A DNA stretch of 64,000 nt from Betaproteobacteria bacterium (lineage in GTDB: Bacteria; Pseudomonadota; Gammaproteobacteria; Burkholderiales; Casimicrobiaceae): assembly GCA_016192065.1 (NCBI GenBank), contig JACPUX010000049.1:30109-94108 (forward strand). The letters are read 5' to 3'. Below are positions 46,369-56,484 of the stretch, in pieces. The notes under the pieces are model-generated. The model was not told the DNA's origin and made no database searches. It worked only from the letters and a program-made list of their open reading frames with translations. Position numbers and translations under genes: made by a program. Numbering within the stretch: position 1 is the first letter of the stretch; the number at the start of each line of letters is the position of its first letter.

Positions 46369-47565
46369 ATGTCTCTCAATGATCCGCAGTGGGGCAAGCG
46401 CGGCGGCGGCAGTGGCGGCCCGCCTGATCTCGACGAGATCTGGCGCACCATCAACCGTCGCATCAATGCCCTTTTTAGTCGACGCGGCGGTGGTGACGAG
46501 CCGCCACCGGGCGAGCCTGGCGGGGGCATCAACATGGCCCTCCCGGGGTTGGCCATGCTGGTTCTGCTCGTACTTGCGGTGTGGTTGGCCAGCGGCTTCT
46601 ACATTGTGGACGAAGGCCGCCGCGGCGTGGTGCTGCGCTTCGGTCTCTACAAAGAAACCACCATGCCCGGCCTGCGCTGGCACTTGCCCTACCCGATCGA
46701 AGGTGCGGAGATCGTCAATTCCTCGCAGGTCAACACTGTTGAAGTGGGCTATCGCGCCAATGTGAAATCCAAGGAACCGCGAGAATCGCTGATGCTCACC
46801 GACGACGAGAACATCATCGACATTCAATTCGCGGTGCAGTACACGATCAAGAGCCCCGAGGACTTCCTGTTCAAGAACCGGCAGACCGAGCAGGGGGTGC
46901 GCCAAATCGCCGAAACGGCGATCCGTGAAGTCGTCGGCAAGAACAAGATGGACTTCGTTCTTTATGAAGGGCGTCAACAGATCGCCGCGGATACGCAGAA
47001 GCTGATGCAGGAAATCCTCGATCGCTACGAAACCGGCATCGCGCTTTCCCGCGTGACCATGCAGAATGCGCAGCCGCCCGAGCAGGTGCAGGCCGCGTTT
47101 GACGACGCGGTGAAGGCGAGTCAGGATCGCGAACGCCTGAAAAATGAAGGTCAGGCTTACGCCAACGATGTGGTGCCCAAGGCCGCGGGTGTTGCCTCCC
47201 GGCTCTTGCAGGAAGCCTCGGGCTACGGCGCCCGCGTCGTGGCCAATGCTGAAGGCGATGCCAGCCGCTTCAAGCAGATTCTCGTGGAATACAGCAAAGC
47301 GCCGGGCGTCACGCGCGACCGGCTTTATCTCGACATGATGCAATCAGTGCTGGGCAGCGCCAGCAAGGTACTGGTGGACCAAAAATCGGGCAGCAGCAAT
47401 CTGCTCTATCTGCCGCTCGATCGGCTGCTCGCGCATCCCGAGACGGGCGTCGGGACGCAGTCGGAGAGCCTGCGCCTGCCCGCGCCGGAGGCTCCCGTGA
47501 ACATCGACACTCCGCCACCACGCGGGCGCGAAAGTTTGCGCAGTCGTGATCGGGAGGGCCGCTAA
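46369..47565 (+). CDS. hflK: FtsH-regulating membrane protein HflK
   Basis: A 398-residue SPFH/band-7 protein. The glycine-rich N-terminus (MSLNDPQWGKRGGG) precedes one membrane helix (MALPGLAMLVLLVLAVWLASGF). The band-7 domain has FYIVDEGRRGVVLRFGLY and DVVPKAAGVASRLLQEA. With HflC it forms a large periplasmic cage around FtsH. hflC begins directly after its stop. Confidence 0.96.
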   Translation: MSLNDPQWGKRGGGSGGPPDLDEIWRTINRRINALFSRRGGGDEPPPGEPGGGINMALPGLAMLVLLVLAVWLASGFYIVDEGRRGVVLRFGLYKETTMPGLRWHLPYPIEGAEIVNSSQVNTVEVGYRANVKSKEPRESLMLTDDENIIDIQFAVQYTIKSPEDFLFKNRQTEQGVRQIAETAIREVVGKNKMDFVLYEGRQQIAADTQKLMQEILDRYETGIALSRVTMQNAQPPEQVQAAFDDAVKASQDRERLKNEGQAYANDVVPKAAGVASRLLQEASGYGARVVANAEGDASRFKQILVEYSKAPGVTRDRLYLDMMQSVLGSASKVLVDQKSGSSNLLYLPLDRLLAHPETGVGTQSESLRLPAPEAPVNIDTPPPRGRESLRSRDREGR

Positions 47566-48447
47566 ATGAGATTCCTCGCTCCCCTGGCGACGCTGATTAT
47601 TACCGTGCTGGTATTGGCCAGCCAGGCGCTCTATACCGTCGATCAGCGCCAGCACGCGATCGTGCGGCAACTCGGCGAAATCGTGCGGGTGCACTCCGAT
47701 GCCGGTCTGTTCTGGAAAGTGCCCCTGCTGCAAGATGTTAAATACTACGACAAGCGCATCCTCACCATGGACACTCCGGAAGCCGAGCGCTTCATCACTT
47801 CGGAGAAGAAGAACGTCCTGGTCGATTCCTTCGTCAAGTGGCGCATCATCGAGGCGCGCCAATACTACATCAGTGTGGCCGGCGACGAGGAGCAAGCCCG
47901 GCGCCGGCTGACTCAATCGGTGAATGCCACGCTGCGTGAGGAGTTCGGCAAGCGCACCATCCATGACGTGGTCTCGGGCGAGCGCGACCAGATCATGAAG
48001 ATCGTGCGCGAGCGCGCCAATGAAGACGGTCGAAAAATCGGTGTTGAGATCATCGATGTGCGCCTGCGGCGCGTGGAATTGCCCCAGGAAGTAAGCGAAG
48101 CGGTCTACCGCCGCATGGAAGCGGAACGCAAGCGCGTGGCCAATGAACTGCGCTCCCTAGGGTCGGCGGAAAGCGAGCGCATACGCGCCGATGCCGACCG
48201 GCAGCGCGAGGTGCTGCTCGCCGACGCGTATCGCCAGGCGCAACGTGTCAAGGGCGAGGGTGACGCCAAAGCGGCGGCGATCTACGCCGCAGCCTATGGC
48301 CAGAACCCCGAGTTCTACGCCTTCTACCGTAGTCTCGAAGCCTATCGGGGCAGTTTCCGCTCCAAGAACGACGTGCTCGTCCTGGAACCCAACGCCGAGT
48401 TCTTCCGCTACCTGAAGAGTCCGGGCGGCGGCAAGCTGGGCAAATAG
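47566..48447 (+). CDS. hflC: FtsH-regulating membrane protein HflC
   Basis: A 293-residue SPFH protein with an N-terminal signal anchor (LAPLATLIITVLVLASQALYTV) and the band-7 domain (VDQRQHAIVRQLGEI, LVDSFVKWRIIEARQYYISV). The C-terminal coiled coil is rich in Arg, Glu and Ala (RIRADADRQREVLLADAYRQAQRVKGEGDAKAAAIYAAAYG). It partners HflK. The ATG lies within TAAATG at the end of hflK. Confidence 0.96.
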   Translation: MRFLAPLATLIITVLVLASQALYTVDQRQHAIVRQLGEIVRVHSDAGLFWKVPLLQDVKYYDKRILTMDTPEAERFITSEKKNVLVDSFVKWRIIEARQYYISVAGDEEQARRRLTQSVNATLREEFGKRTIHDVVSGERDQIMKIVRERANEDGRKIGVEIIDVRLRRVELPQEVSEAVYRRMEAERKRVANELRSLGSAESERIRADADRQREVLLADAYRQAQRVKGEGDAKAAAIYAAAYGQNPEFYAFYRSLEAYRGSFRSKNDVLVLEPNAEFFRYLKSPGGGKLGK

Positions 48448-48460
48448 CGGCACGCCCGCG

Positions 48461-48649
48461 ATGTCCGAATGCCTGGTGTTCGCGTTCGCGCTCGTGTTGA
48501 TACTCGAAGGCGTGCTTCCCTTTGTCGCGCCGCGGATGTGGCGCACGACCTTCCGGCGCTTGGCGGAAATGCAGGACGGCCAGGTCCGCTTTCTGGGGCT
48601 CCTGTCCCTCGCCGCCGGAGTCTTGGTTTTGTGGCTGGCGCGCAAGTGA
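48461..48649 (+). CDS. DUF2065 family small membrane protein
   Basis: A 62-residue protein with two hydrophobic segments (CLVFAFALVLILEGVLPFVAP and FLGLLSLAAGVLVLWLAR) flanking a charged loop. Size, sequence pattern and its place between hflC and hisZ are those of DUF2065. Its function is unknown; its position suggests a link to HflKC. Confidence 0.9.
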   Translation: MSECLVFAFALVLILEGVLPFVAPRMWRTTFRRLAEMQDGQVRFLGLLSLAAGVLVLWLARK

Positions 48650-48698
48650 AGTTTGGTCCCAAGCGCGAGTAGCGACCGCACCCGAAATTCCGGAAGAC

Positions 48699-49859
48699 AT
48701 GATGCGCAACTGGCTCCTGCCCGAGTACATCGAGGACATTCTTCCTCCCGAAGCGGAGCAGTTGGAATTCCTGCGCCGCCGTTTGCTCGACCACTGCCAT
48801 CGCCATGGCTACCTCTTGGTGCAACCGCCCCTGGTAGAACATCTGGAATCCCTGCTCACCGGGACCGGGAGCGATCTGGATTTGCGCACCTTCAAGGTGG
48901 TTGACCAGATGAGCGGACGCCTGCTGGGCATCCGTGCCGACATCACTCAGCAGGTCGCGCGCATCGATGCCCATCTGCTCAACCGCCAAGGCACCACGCG
49001 GCTGTGCTACGCCGGCAGCGTGCTGCACACCCGCCCCGCCGGCCTGCAGCAGACTCGCGAAGTGCTGCAACTGGGCGCCGAGCTGTATGGCCACGCCAGC
49101 ATCGCCGCCGACCGCGAGGTGCTGGCCTTGATGCTCTCGTCGCTACAGGCGATCGGTGTCCCATGCACACACCTCGATCTCGGCCATGTCGCGGTGTTCC
49201 GCGCCCTCGCCAGGGCCGCTGGACTCGATGCCGAAGCCATTGCGGAGATCACCGCGGCGATGGTCGCCAAGGATCTGCCCCAAGTCGATGCGCGCCTGGC
49301 TACGCTGGCCGAACCCTGGCGCGGCGCCCTGTCCAGCCTGCCGCGCCGCTTCGGTGATGCCGCCGCGGTGCTTCGGGCGGCGCGCTCGGAATTGCCGGCG
49401 CTGCCCGCCGTTGTGCAGGCACTGGACGAGCTGCAGGTGCTCACCGACGCGGCGCAAACCGCGGTGGAGGACTTGCAGGTCGATCTCGCCGACTTGCGCG
49501 GACTGCACTACCACACCGGCGCGGTCTTCGCCGCCTACACGCGCGGGGAAAGCAGCGCCATCGCCAAGGGCGGACGCTACGACGATATCGGGCGCGCCTT
49601 CGGACGCGCGCGTCCGGCCACCGGTTTCACCCTGTACTTGCGCCAACTGGCGCGATTGGCACCGGCGCAAGCCCTGCCGCGCGCGATCCTGGCGCCGGAT
49701 GACGCCGACCCCGCTTTGCAGTCCCTGATCGCCGGCTTGCGCCAGCGTGGCGAAGCGGTCGTGCTTGCGCTGGGCGGAGAAGAGTCGACCGATGAACTCC
49801 CTGAACATGATCGGCGCATCCTGCATCAGGGCGGAACGTGGAAGGTCGAGCCGGTTTGA
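48699..49859 (+). CDS. hisZ: ATP phosphoribosyltransferase regulatory subunit HisZ
   Basis: A 386-residue paralogue of histidyl-tRNA synthetase without its tRNA-binding end. NWLLPEYIEDILPPEAEQLEFLRRRLLD, MSGRLLGIRADITQQVARI and the HisA-like GLHYHTGAVFAAYTRG are HisZ features. It activates the short HisG in histidine synthesis; hisG is not in the window. The start is one of two adjacent ATG codons; I chose the first, with GGAAGAC before it. Confidence 0.93.
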   Translation: MMRNWLLPEYIEDILPPEAEQLEFLRRRLLDHCHRHGYLLVQPPLVEHLESLLTGTGSDLDLRTFKVVDQMSGRLLGIRADITQQVARIDAHLLNRQGTTRLCYAGSVLHTRPAGLQQTREVLQLGAELYGHASIAADREVLALMLSSLQAIGVPCTHLDLGHVAVFRALARAAGLDAEAIAEITAAMVAKDLPQVDARLATLAEPWRGALSSLPRRFGDAAAVLRAARSELPALPAVVQALDELQVLTDAAQTAVEDLQVDLADLRGLHYHTGAVFAAYTRGESSAIAKGGRYDDIGRAFGRARPATGFTLYLRQLARLAPAQALPRAILAPDDADPALQSLIAGLRQRGEAVVLALGGEESTDELPEHDRRILHQGGTWKVEPV

Positions 49860-49909
49860 GATGCGCGACCATGCGCTCGCACCTGAACCGAGTTCAAGAT
49901 TGACGTTGA

Positions 49910-51220
<1,311 letters not shown>

Positions 51221-51239
51221 CCCGCCGCGCTCCCGCCTC

Positions 51240-51740
51240 ATGTCCGACCTGCACGTCAACTGGGAGCAGTATTACCGCCTGATCGAACGGCTGGCCACAC
51301 AGATCCACCGCTCCGGCTGGCGCTTCGATCAGGTGCTGTGCATCGCGCGCGGTGGCCTGCGCGTAGGCGATGTGCTCTCGCGCGTCTTCGAGCGCCCACT
51401 CGCCATCCTCGCCACCCGTTCCTATGTCGCCGAAGGCGGCACGGTGCGCGGTGCGCTGGCCATTTCCGAGCAAATCACCGCCAACACACCCCAGCTCGGC
51501 GGACGCATCCTGCTGGTCGATGACATGGTCGACTCCGGCGCGACCCTGACGGCGGTCGTGAAGGAACTGCCCGCGCGCATTCCGGCCATGACCGAAATGC
51601 GTAGCGCGGTGATCTGGCAAAAGGCCTGCTCGACTTTCGTGCCCGACTATCGCGTCGAGTACCTCGCCGACAATCCCTGGATTCACCAGCCCTTCGAGCG
51701 CTACGATCGCATCAGCTTCGAGGAACTGGCCAAGGATTGA
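51240..51740 (+). CDS. Phosphoribosyltransferase domain protein
   Basis: A 166-residue type I phosphoribosyltransferase with the PRPP-binding motif ILLVDDMVDSGATL (about residues 88-101) and the N-terminal CIARGGLRVGDVLSR. It resembles hypoxanthine/xanthine-type transferases of the COG2236 group. It follows purA by 19 bp, so a purine-salvage role is plausible; the base is not determined by the sequence. It is the last gene of the run that starts at ndk. Confidence 0.87.
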   Translation: MSDLHVNWEQYYRLIERLATQIHRSGWRFDQVLCIARGGLRVGDVLSRVFERPLAILATRSYVAEGGTVRGALAISEQITANTPQLGGRILLVDDMVDSGATLTAVVKELPARIPAMTEMRSAVIWQKACSTFVPDYRVEYLADNPWIHQPFERYDRISFEELAKD

Positions 51741-51766
51741 GCCAGGTGCCCTGCCGGGGGGGCGTA

Positions 51767-51880
51767 GGGTGGATTGAACCTGTGCCTCGCGCACGCGAAT
51801 CCACCGGGGCGGTGAACCGATCGGTGGATTCCAGGAGCGTTGTCTTTGCTGGATCGGCCCCGCAGGGCCTTGATCCACCC
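51767..51880. repeat. Nested inverted repeat between convergent genes
   Basis: Outer arms GGGTGGAT (51767-51774) and ATCCACCC (51873-51880) enclose a perfect inner pair GAATCCACCG (51797-51806) and CGGTGGATTC (51822-51831). It fills the gap between the phosphoribosyltransferase and rlmB, which converge here. It may serve both genes as a transcription barrier, though there is no long T-run. Confidence 0.65.
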
Positions 51881-51886
51881 AGCCGA

Positions 51887-52636
51887 CTATTGCCCGGCGG
51901 GCGTGGCGCGTGCGGCGCGGGTGGCGTAGAGGCAAATGCCGGTGGCCACCGAGACATTGAGGCTTGCCACCGTGCCGGAAAGCGGAATGTTCACCAGGCG
52001 GTCGCAAGTGTCGCGGGTGAGGCGCCTGAGGCCGCTGCCTTCGGCGCCCAGCACCCAGGCCAGCGGGCCGCGCAAATCCGCGGTGAAGAGCGATTCCTTG
52101 GCTTCGGCGTCCGCCCCCAGCACCCACACCCCCTGCTCCTGCAACTCGCGCAGGCAACGCGTCAGGTTGGTCACCGTGATCACCGGCACGGTGTCCACCG
52201 CACCACAAGCGACCTTGGCCACGGTGGCGTTGATGCCCACGGCGCGGTCCTTGGGCAGGATCAGCGCATCGACACCGAAGGCATCGCAGGAGCGCAGGCA
52301 GGCGCCGAGGTTGTGCGGATCCTGTACGCCGTCGAGCACCAGCAGGAGCGCGGGGTGATCAAGGCCTTCGAGGATGTCGGCCACGGTGCTGCGGCCGCCG
52401 GAGTCATCCACCAGGGCCACCACGCCTTGATGGCGCCCGTGGCCGGCGACACCATCGAGGCGCTCCGGTGCGGCGGGCTTGGTGCTCACGCCGACTCGCG
52501 CGGCCGCCGCCAACAAATCGCGCATGCGGGCATCTTGGCGCGCTTCACTCACCATCAATTCCTTGACGGTGTCCGGCGCCTGGCGCAGCCGCGCCGTGAC
52601 CGCGTGGAAACCATAAACGATGCGCTGCGCGCCCAA
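51887..52636 (-). CDS. rlmB: 23S rRNA Gm2251 methyltransferase RlmB
   Basis: A 249-residue SpoU-type methyltransferase. Three family motifs are present: LDGVQDPHNLGACLRSCDAFG, WVLGAEGSGLRRL and IPLSGTVASLNVSVATGI. The N-terminal substrate-binding domain starts RIVYGFHAVTARLRQ. It methylates the 2'-O of G2251 in the P loop. In many proteobacteria rlmB follows rnr; here it stands alone. Confidence 0.96.
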   Translation of the reverse strand: MGAQRIVYGFHAVTARLRQAPDTVKELMVSEARQDARMRDLLAAAARVGVSTKPAAPERLDGVAGHGRHQGVVALVDDSGGRSTVADILEGLDHPALLLVLDGVQDPHNLGACLRSCDAFGVDALILPKDRAVGINATVAKVACGAVDTVPVITVTNLTRCLRELQEQGVWVLGADAEAKESLFTADLRGPLAWVLGAEGSGLRRLTRDTCDRLVNIPLSGTVASLNVSVATGICLYATRAARATPAGQ

Positions 52637-52715
52637 AATGCCGCTCCCCCGGTTCGATACAGTGGCTCTTCGCGACGCGTGTGCGGGCCGCCGCTGCGTG
52701 CGCCGGTGTGCAAGA

Positions 52716-52745
52716 CTGGCAGCACCGCGCCGCGGGCGCTATAAT
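52716..52745 (+). promoter_or_regulatory. Sigma70-type promoter of the tRNA-Thr gene
   Basis: A perfect -10 box TATAAT (52740-52745) lies 18 bp after CTGGCA (52716-52721), a 4/6 match to the -35 box. The tRNA begins about 55 bp downstream. The sequence just after the -10 box is GC-rich, as in promoters under stringent control. Confidence 0.7.
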
Positions 52746-52801
52746 AGCGGCTTTTCGCGAGGGCCGCTTCGCTTCTGGCCTCCAAAGCTAACACCCCTCC
52801 C

Positions 52802-52877
52802 GCCGGCGTAGCTCAGTTGGTAGAGCAGGCGCTTCGTAAGCGTCAGGTCGTGAGTTCGAGTCTCTCCGCCGGCACCA
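52802..52877 (+). tRNA. tRNA-Thr (anticodon CGT)
   Basis: A 76-nt cloverleaf with CCA encoded. The acceptor stem GCCGGCG/CGCCGGC, D stem GCTC/GAGC and anticodon stem GGCGC/GCGTC are complete, with the loop TTCGTAA giving anticodon CGT (reads ACG). The T stem GTGAG/CTCTC has one T-T mismatch at its second pair. The T loop is TTCGAGT. Confidence 0.97.
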
Positions 52878-52934
52878 AATTCCCGGGCAAAACAACCCGC
52901 AGCGTCGCGCGCCATGGGCGAACCGCGGCACGAA

Positions 52935-54596
52935 TCATCGATCGTCTTTCGCGTTTTCGGCTTCCTGCAAAGTCCGCCACATAATCTTGCCGGTGGCTGA
53001 CTTAGGCAGGGCATCGACGAAACTCACTAGGCGCGGCACCTTGTAGGCCGCCATGTGCTCGCGCGCCCAGGCGATGAGATCGGCTTCGCTCACACGCCCG
53101 CGCTGCCCGTCCTTCAGCACCACCACCGCCTTCACGGTTTCACCGCGATGGGCGTCACGCACGCCGATGACGCAGGCTTCGTGGATGGCCGGATGCTGAT
53201 AGAGCATGGCCTCCACCTCGGCGGGCCAGACCTTGAAGCCTGCGGCATTGATCATGCGCTTCAATCGATCGACCAGGAAGAAATAGCCGTCTTCGTCGAT
53301 GCGCCCCAAATCTCCGGTGCGCAAAAAGCGCTTGCCTTCGAGTTCGATGAAGCTTGTCGCGCTCGCTTGCGGGTTATTCCAATAGCCCAGAAACACTTGC
53401 GGGCCGGCGGTGATGATCTCGCCCACTTCGCCCGGCGGTAGCTCGCGAAACTCGCTATCGACCACGCGGCTATCGACGTCGTAGATAGGAATACCCAGAC
53501 ACTGCTTCTTCGCCCGCTGGGGCGGATTGAGGTGGCTGGGGGCGATGGTTTCGCTCAGGCCGTAGCCTTCAACGTACGTGATGCCCATATCGAGCAGGCG
53601 TTGGGCTATGGCTTCGGGCATGGCCGCCCCGCCGCCGCACAGCCGCCGCAAGCTCGACAAATCGTAGTTGCCGAGCCTCGGATTGGAGAGGAAATCGATC
53701 AACATGGTGGGGATGGCCGTCCACGCCGCGATGCGATAGCGCTCGATCAAACGCGCGGCGTTGTCACGATCCCAGCGCGTTTGCAGCACCACGGTGGCCC
53801 CTGTGAACAGAGGCCCGTTCATGCTGCCCTGCATGCCGGTGACGTGAAAAAAAGGAAGCGCCGCTAGGCGCGTCGTGTCGGGCTTGAGCGAAAACCAGTA
53901 TTCGCCCGCTACCAGGGTATGCATGACCGTGCGGTGACTGTGCATGCAGCCTTTGGGGTTGCCGGTGGTGCCCGAGGTATAGGGCATGACGCACAGATCG
54001 TCAGGCCCGCACTGGGCGGGCGCGGGGCGCAGATCACGGGCCAGCGCATCGACCCAGAGCGTGATCCCGGGCACGGCTACGGCCTCGCGCGGCGCGGCCA
54101 CGAAATCGGGGAGCTGCAAGTCGGTGGGCTGACGCAAATAGTCGGAGTAGGCGGCGACGATGATCCGCTCCAGCCCCACCTGGAGCAGAGGCTGGAGCTG
54201 GGCCAACACTTCCTGCCCCGCCAGCGCCACCTTGGCGCCACTATCGCGCAAGTAATGGCGCAGTTCATTGCTTAGATTCATCGGATTCACCGGCACCACC
54301 ACCGCATCGGCGCGAAGGATGCCGTAATAGCCGATGGCGAACTGAGGGCTGTTCTGCATGAACAGGAGCACCCGGTCGCCCTTCTTCACGCCGCACGCTT
54401 CTTGCAAGTACCCGGCCAGGCACTCGGCCTGAGCGCGAAACTCGCCAAAGCTCAAGGGCGTGTCGTAGTAAATGAGATAGGGCCGGTCGGGGTAGCGCGC
54501 CGCGGCGACCTCGGCGTTGAAAAACACCGAGCTCGCGGGCACGCTCATGCTGCGCGGATGCGTTTCTGGCCAGAAAGCAAAGTGACGCTCCGACAT
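52935..54596 (-). CDS. AMP-forming acyl-CoA synthetase
   Basis: A 553-residue ANL-superfamily ligase. The P-loop-like A3 motif is YTSGTTGNPKG, the A5 motif is YGLSETIAPSHLNP, and RTGDLGRIDEDGYFFLVDRLKRMI is the hinge region; the catalytic lysine is in PKSATGKIMWRTL. It activates a carboxylic acid to its CoA thioester, most like medium- or long-chain fatty-acid ligases, though the chain length is not certain. The ATG at 54596 has GGAGG 7 nt before it. It is divergent from a second ligase. Confidence 0.92.
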   Translation of the reverse strand: MSERHFAFWPETHPRSMSVPASSVFFNAEVAAARYPDRPYLIYYDTPLSFGEFRAQAECLAGYLQEACGVKKGDRVLLFMQNSPQFAIGYYGILRADAVVVPVNPMNLSNELRHYLRDSGAKVALAGQEVLAQLQPLLQVGLERIIVAAYSDYLRQPTDLQLPDFVAAPREAVAVPGITLWVDALARDLRPAPAQCGPDDLCVMPYTSGTTGNPKGCMHSHRTVMHTLVAGEYWFSLKPDTTRLAALPFFHVTGMQGSMNGPLFTGATVVLQTRWDRDNAARLIERYRIAAWTAIPTMLIDFLSNPRLGNYDLSSLRRLCGGGAAMPEAIAQRLLDMGITYVEGYGLSETIAPSHLNPPQRAKKQCLGIPIYDVDSRVVDSEFRELPPGEVGEIITAGPQVFLGYWNNPQASATSFIELEGKRFLRTGDLGRIDEDGYFFLVDRLKRMINAAGFKVWPAEVEAMLYQHPAIHEACVIGVRDAHRGETVKAVVVLKDGQRGRVSEADLIAWAREHMAAYKVPRLVSFVDALPKSATGKIMWRTLQEAENAKDDR

Positions 54597-54697
54597 GGTC
54601 ATCCTCCAGGCGGCCAGGTTTCACCGCGGGTACTTGGGCGCTCTTGTTTACATCCTGTGGAGCCAATGATAGCATCGCTCGACATAAATGAAACATT

Positions 54698-54714
54698 GTT
54701 CCGCTGAGCGAAAC
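54698..54714. promoter_or_regulatory. Candidate operator between divergent acyl-CoA synthetases
   Basis: GTTCCGCTGAGCGAAAC is a 17-bp palindrome with one mismatched pair between arms (GTTCCGCT and AGCGAAAC). It lies in the 180-bp gap between the two divergent ligase genes, where a shared regulator would bind. The shape resembles sites of IclR-type regulators, but no such gene is in the window. Confidence 0.45.
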
Positions 54715-54777
54715 GACCTGGCCAGGTGGCCCGGAAGCTCGGGGCCAAACATCGGTTGCAAAGGAGGAGTACCCAAG

Positions 54778-56484
54778 ATGGACGCGCGATCCACTTACCT
54801 CGCCCGCCCCTGGCTGAAGTACTACGAACCCGGGGTGCCGGCCGAAATCGCGCCGCCGCAAGGCACGCTCGCCGACCTCTTCGACCAGGCCGCCGAGCGC
54901 TACGCCAGCCGCGGCGCCTTGATCTTCTATGGCCGCGAGATCACCTATCGGCAGTTGCGCGAGGAGACCAACCGCCTCGCCGACAGCCTCTCGCGCTTAG
55001 GGCTCAAGGTGGGCGACCGCGTGGCGCTTTTTCTACTCAACAGCCCGCAATTCGTCATCGCCTACTTCGCGCTGCAAAAGCTAGGCTGTACCGTCACGCC
55101 GATCAGCCCGGTCTACACCAGCCACGAAGTGCGCTATCAGTTGACTGACAGCGGCGCGCGCACGGTGATTTGCCAGGACATCCTCTACGACAAGATCATG
55201 CGCTGCGAGGTCGAACTCGACCACGTCATCGTCACCAGCATCAGCGAATATCTGCCCGCGCTGCAAAAAATGCTCGCCAAGACCCCGCTGGCGCGGCTGT
55301 TCGGCGAGGCCGCCCCGGCCGCGGAGATTCCCCGCGAAGCCCGGGTGTTGCGCTTTCAGGATCTCATCGCCCAGGGTTCGCCGAACTTCACCAACGCCCG
55401 CTTCGACCCGGCGATCACACTTGCCGCCCTACCCTACACCGGTGGCACCACCGGCCACCCCAAGGGCGTGATGCTCACCCACGCCAACCTCATTGCCGCC
55501 CGCGCCGCGGGCGAAGCGGTGTTCACCGGCCTCGACAAGGGCCGCGAAGTGGCGATCGCCTTCCTGCCTTTCTTTCACATCTATGGCCAGGTCACCATCA
55601 TGCTGGGCAATCTGTGCGTGGGCGCCACCCTGGTGCTGTTCACCACGCCGCACACCGAAGCGATCATCGAAGCAGCGCAGAAATACCATGCCACCGCCTT
55701 CTACGGTGTGCCCACGCTCTACGAATACCTCAAGGACCACAAAGACACCGCCAAGGTCGACTGGAAGCAGTTCAAACTCATTCTTTCCGGCGCCGACACC
55801 CTGCACGAGTCCACCGCCCGCGGCTGGGCCAAGCGCACCGGCGCTTCGATCACCGAAGGCTACGGACTCACCGAATGCGCCGCCTCGTCGCACGTCAATC
55901 CGCGCAACCGGCCCAAAACCGGCTCTTTCGGTCTGCCCGTGCCGGGCTCTTTGGCCGCGGTGATCAACCCCGAAAGCGGCGATTTCGTGCCCCCCGGCGA
56001 AACCGGCGAACTCATCATCAGCAGCGCGAGCGTTATGCAAGGCTATTGGAACAAGGCCGAAGAATCCGCCAAAGTGCTGCTTGAAGTCGAGGGCCGCACC
56101 TGGCTGCGTACCGGCGACCTGGTGCGCATGGATGAAGAGGGCTATTTCCATTTCTATGACCGCAGCAAGGACCTCATCAAATACAAAGGCCATTCGGTAT
56201 TCGCCAAGGACATCGAACAGGTGCTCTACGAACACGAGCGCGTCAAAGCCGCGGGAGTGATCGGTGTGCCCGACCCCGAAGTGGGCCAGCGCATCAAGGC
56301 CATCGTCGTGCTGCACCCCGAGGCGCGGGGCAAGGTTTCGGAAGAAGAAATCATCGCCTACTGCCGCCAGCATCTGGCCGATTACAAGGTGCCGCAGACC
56401 GTCGAATTCCGCGGCGAGCTGCCCAAGACCGACGTAGGCAAGGTTTCGCGCCGCGAACTGCGCGAAGAGCACGAGGCTTCGTAG
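54778..56484 (+). CDS. AMP-forming long-chain acyl-CoA synthetase
   Basis: A 568-residue ANL ligase. A3 is PYTGGTTGHPKG, A5 is EGYGLTECAASSHVNP, the hinge is RTGDLVRMDEEGYFHFYDRSKDLI, and the catalytic lysine is in LPKTDVGKVSRREL. AGGAGG stands 9 nt before the ATG. It differs clearly from the divergent ligase, so the two are not recent duplicates. Its stop overlaps the GTG of the Liv-type ATPase (TAGTG), tying it to that transporter: the pair may import and activate a carboxylic acid. Confidence 0.92.
   Translation: MDARSTYLARPWLKYYEPGVPAEIAPPQGTLADLFDQAAERYASRGALIFYGREITYRQLREETNRLADSLSRLGLKVGDRVALFLLNSPQFVIAYFALQKLGCTVTPISPVYTSHEVRYQLTDSGARTVICQDILYDKIMRCEVELDHVIVTSISEYLPALQKMLAKTPLARLFGEAAPAAEIPREARVLRFQDLIAQGSPNFTNARFDPAITLAALPYTGGTTGHPKGVMLTHANLIAARAAGEAVFTGLDKGREVAIAFLPFFHIYGQVTIMLGNLCVGATLVLFTTPHTEAIIEAAQKYHATAFYGVPTLYEYLKDHKDTAKVDWKQFKLILSGADTLHESTARGWAKRTGASITEGYGLTECAASSHVNPRNRPKTGSFGLPVPGSLAAVINPESGDFVPPGETGELIISSASVMQGYWNKAEESAKVLLEVEGRTWLRTGDLVRMDEEGYFHFYDRSKDLIKYKGHSVFAKDIEQVLYEHERVKAAGVIGVPDPEVGQRIKAIVVLHPEARGKVSEEEIIAYCRQHLADYKVPQTVEFRGELPKTDVGKVSRRELREEHEAS

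Noticed and set aside
54265..54861. A 198-codon minus-strand frame over the divergent ligase promoters
   Set aside because: It overlaps the starts of both ligases and the shared promoter gap, and shows only shifted-frame residues.
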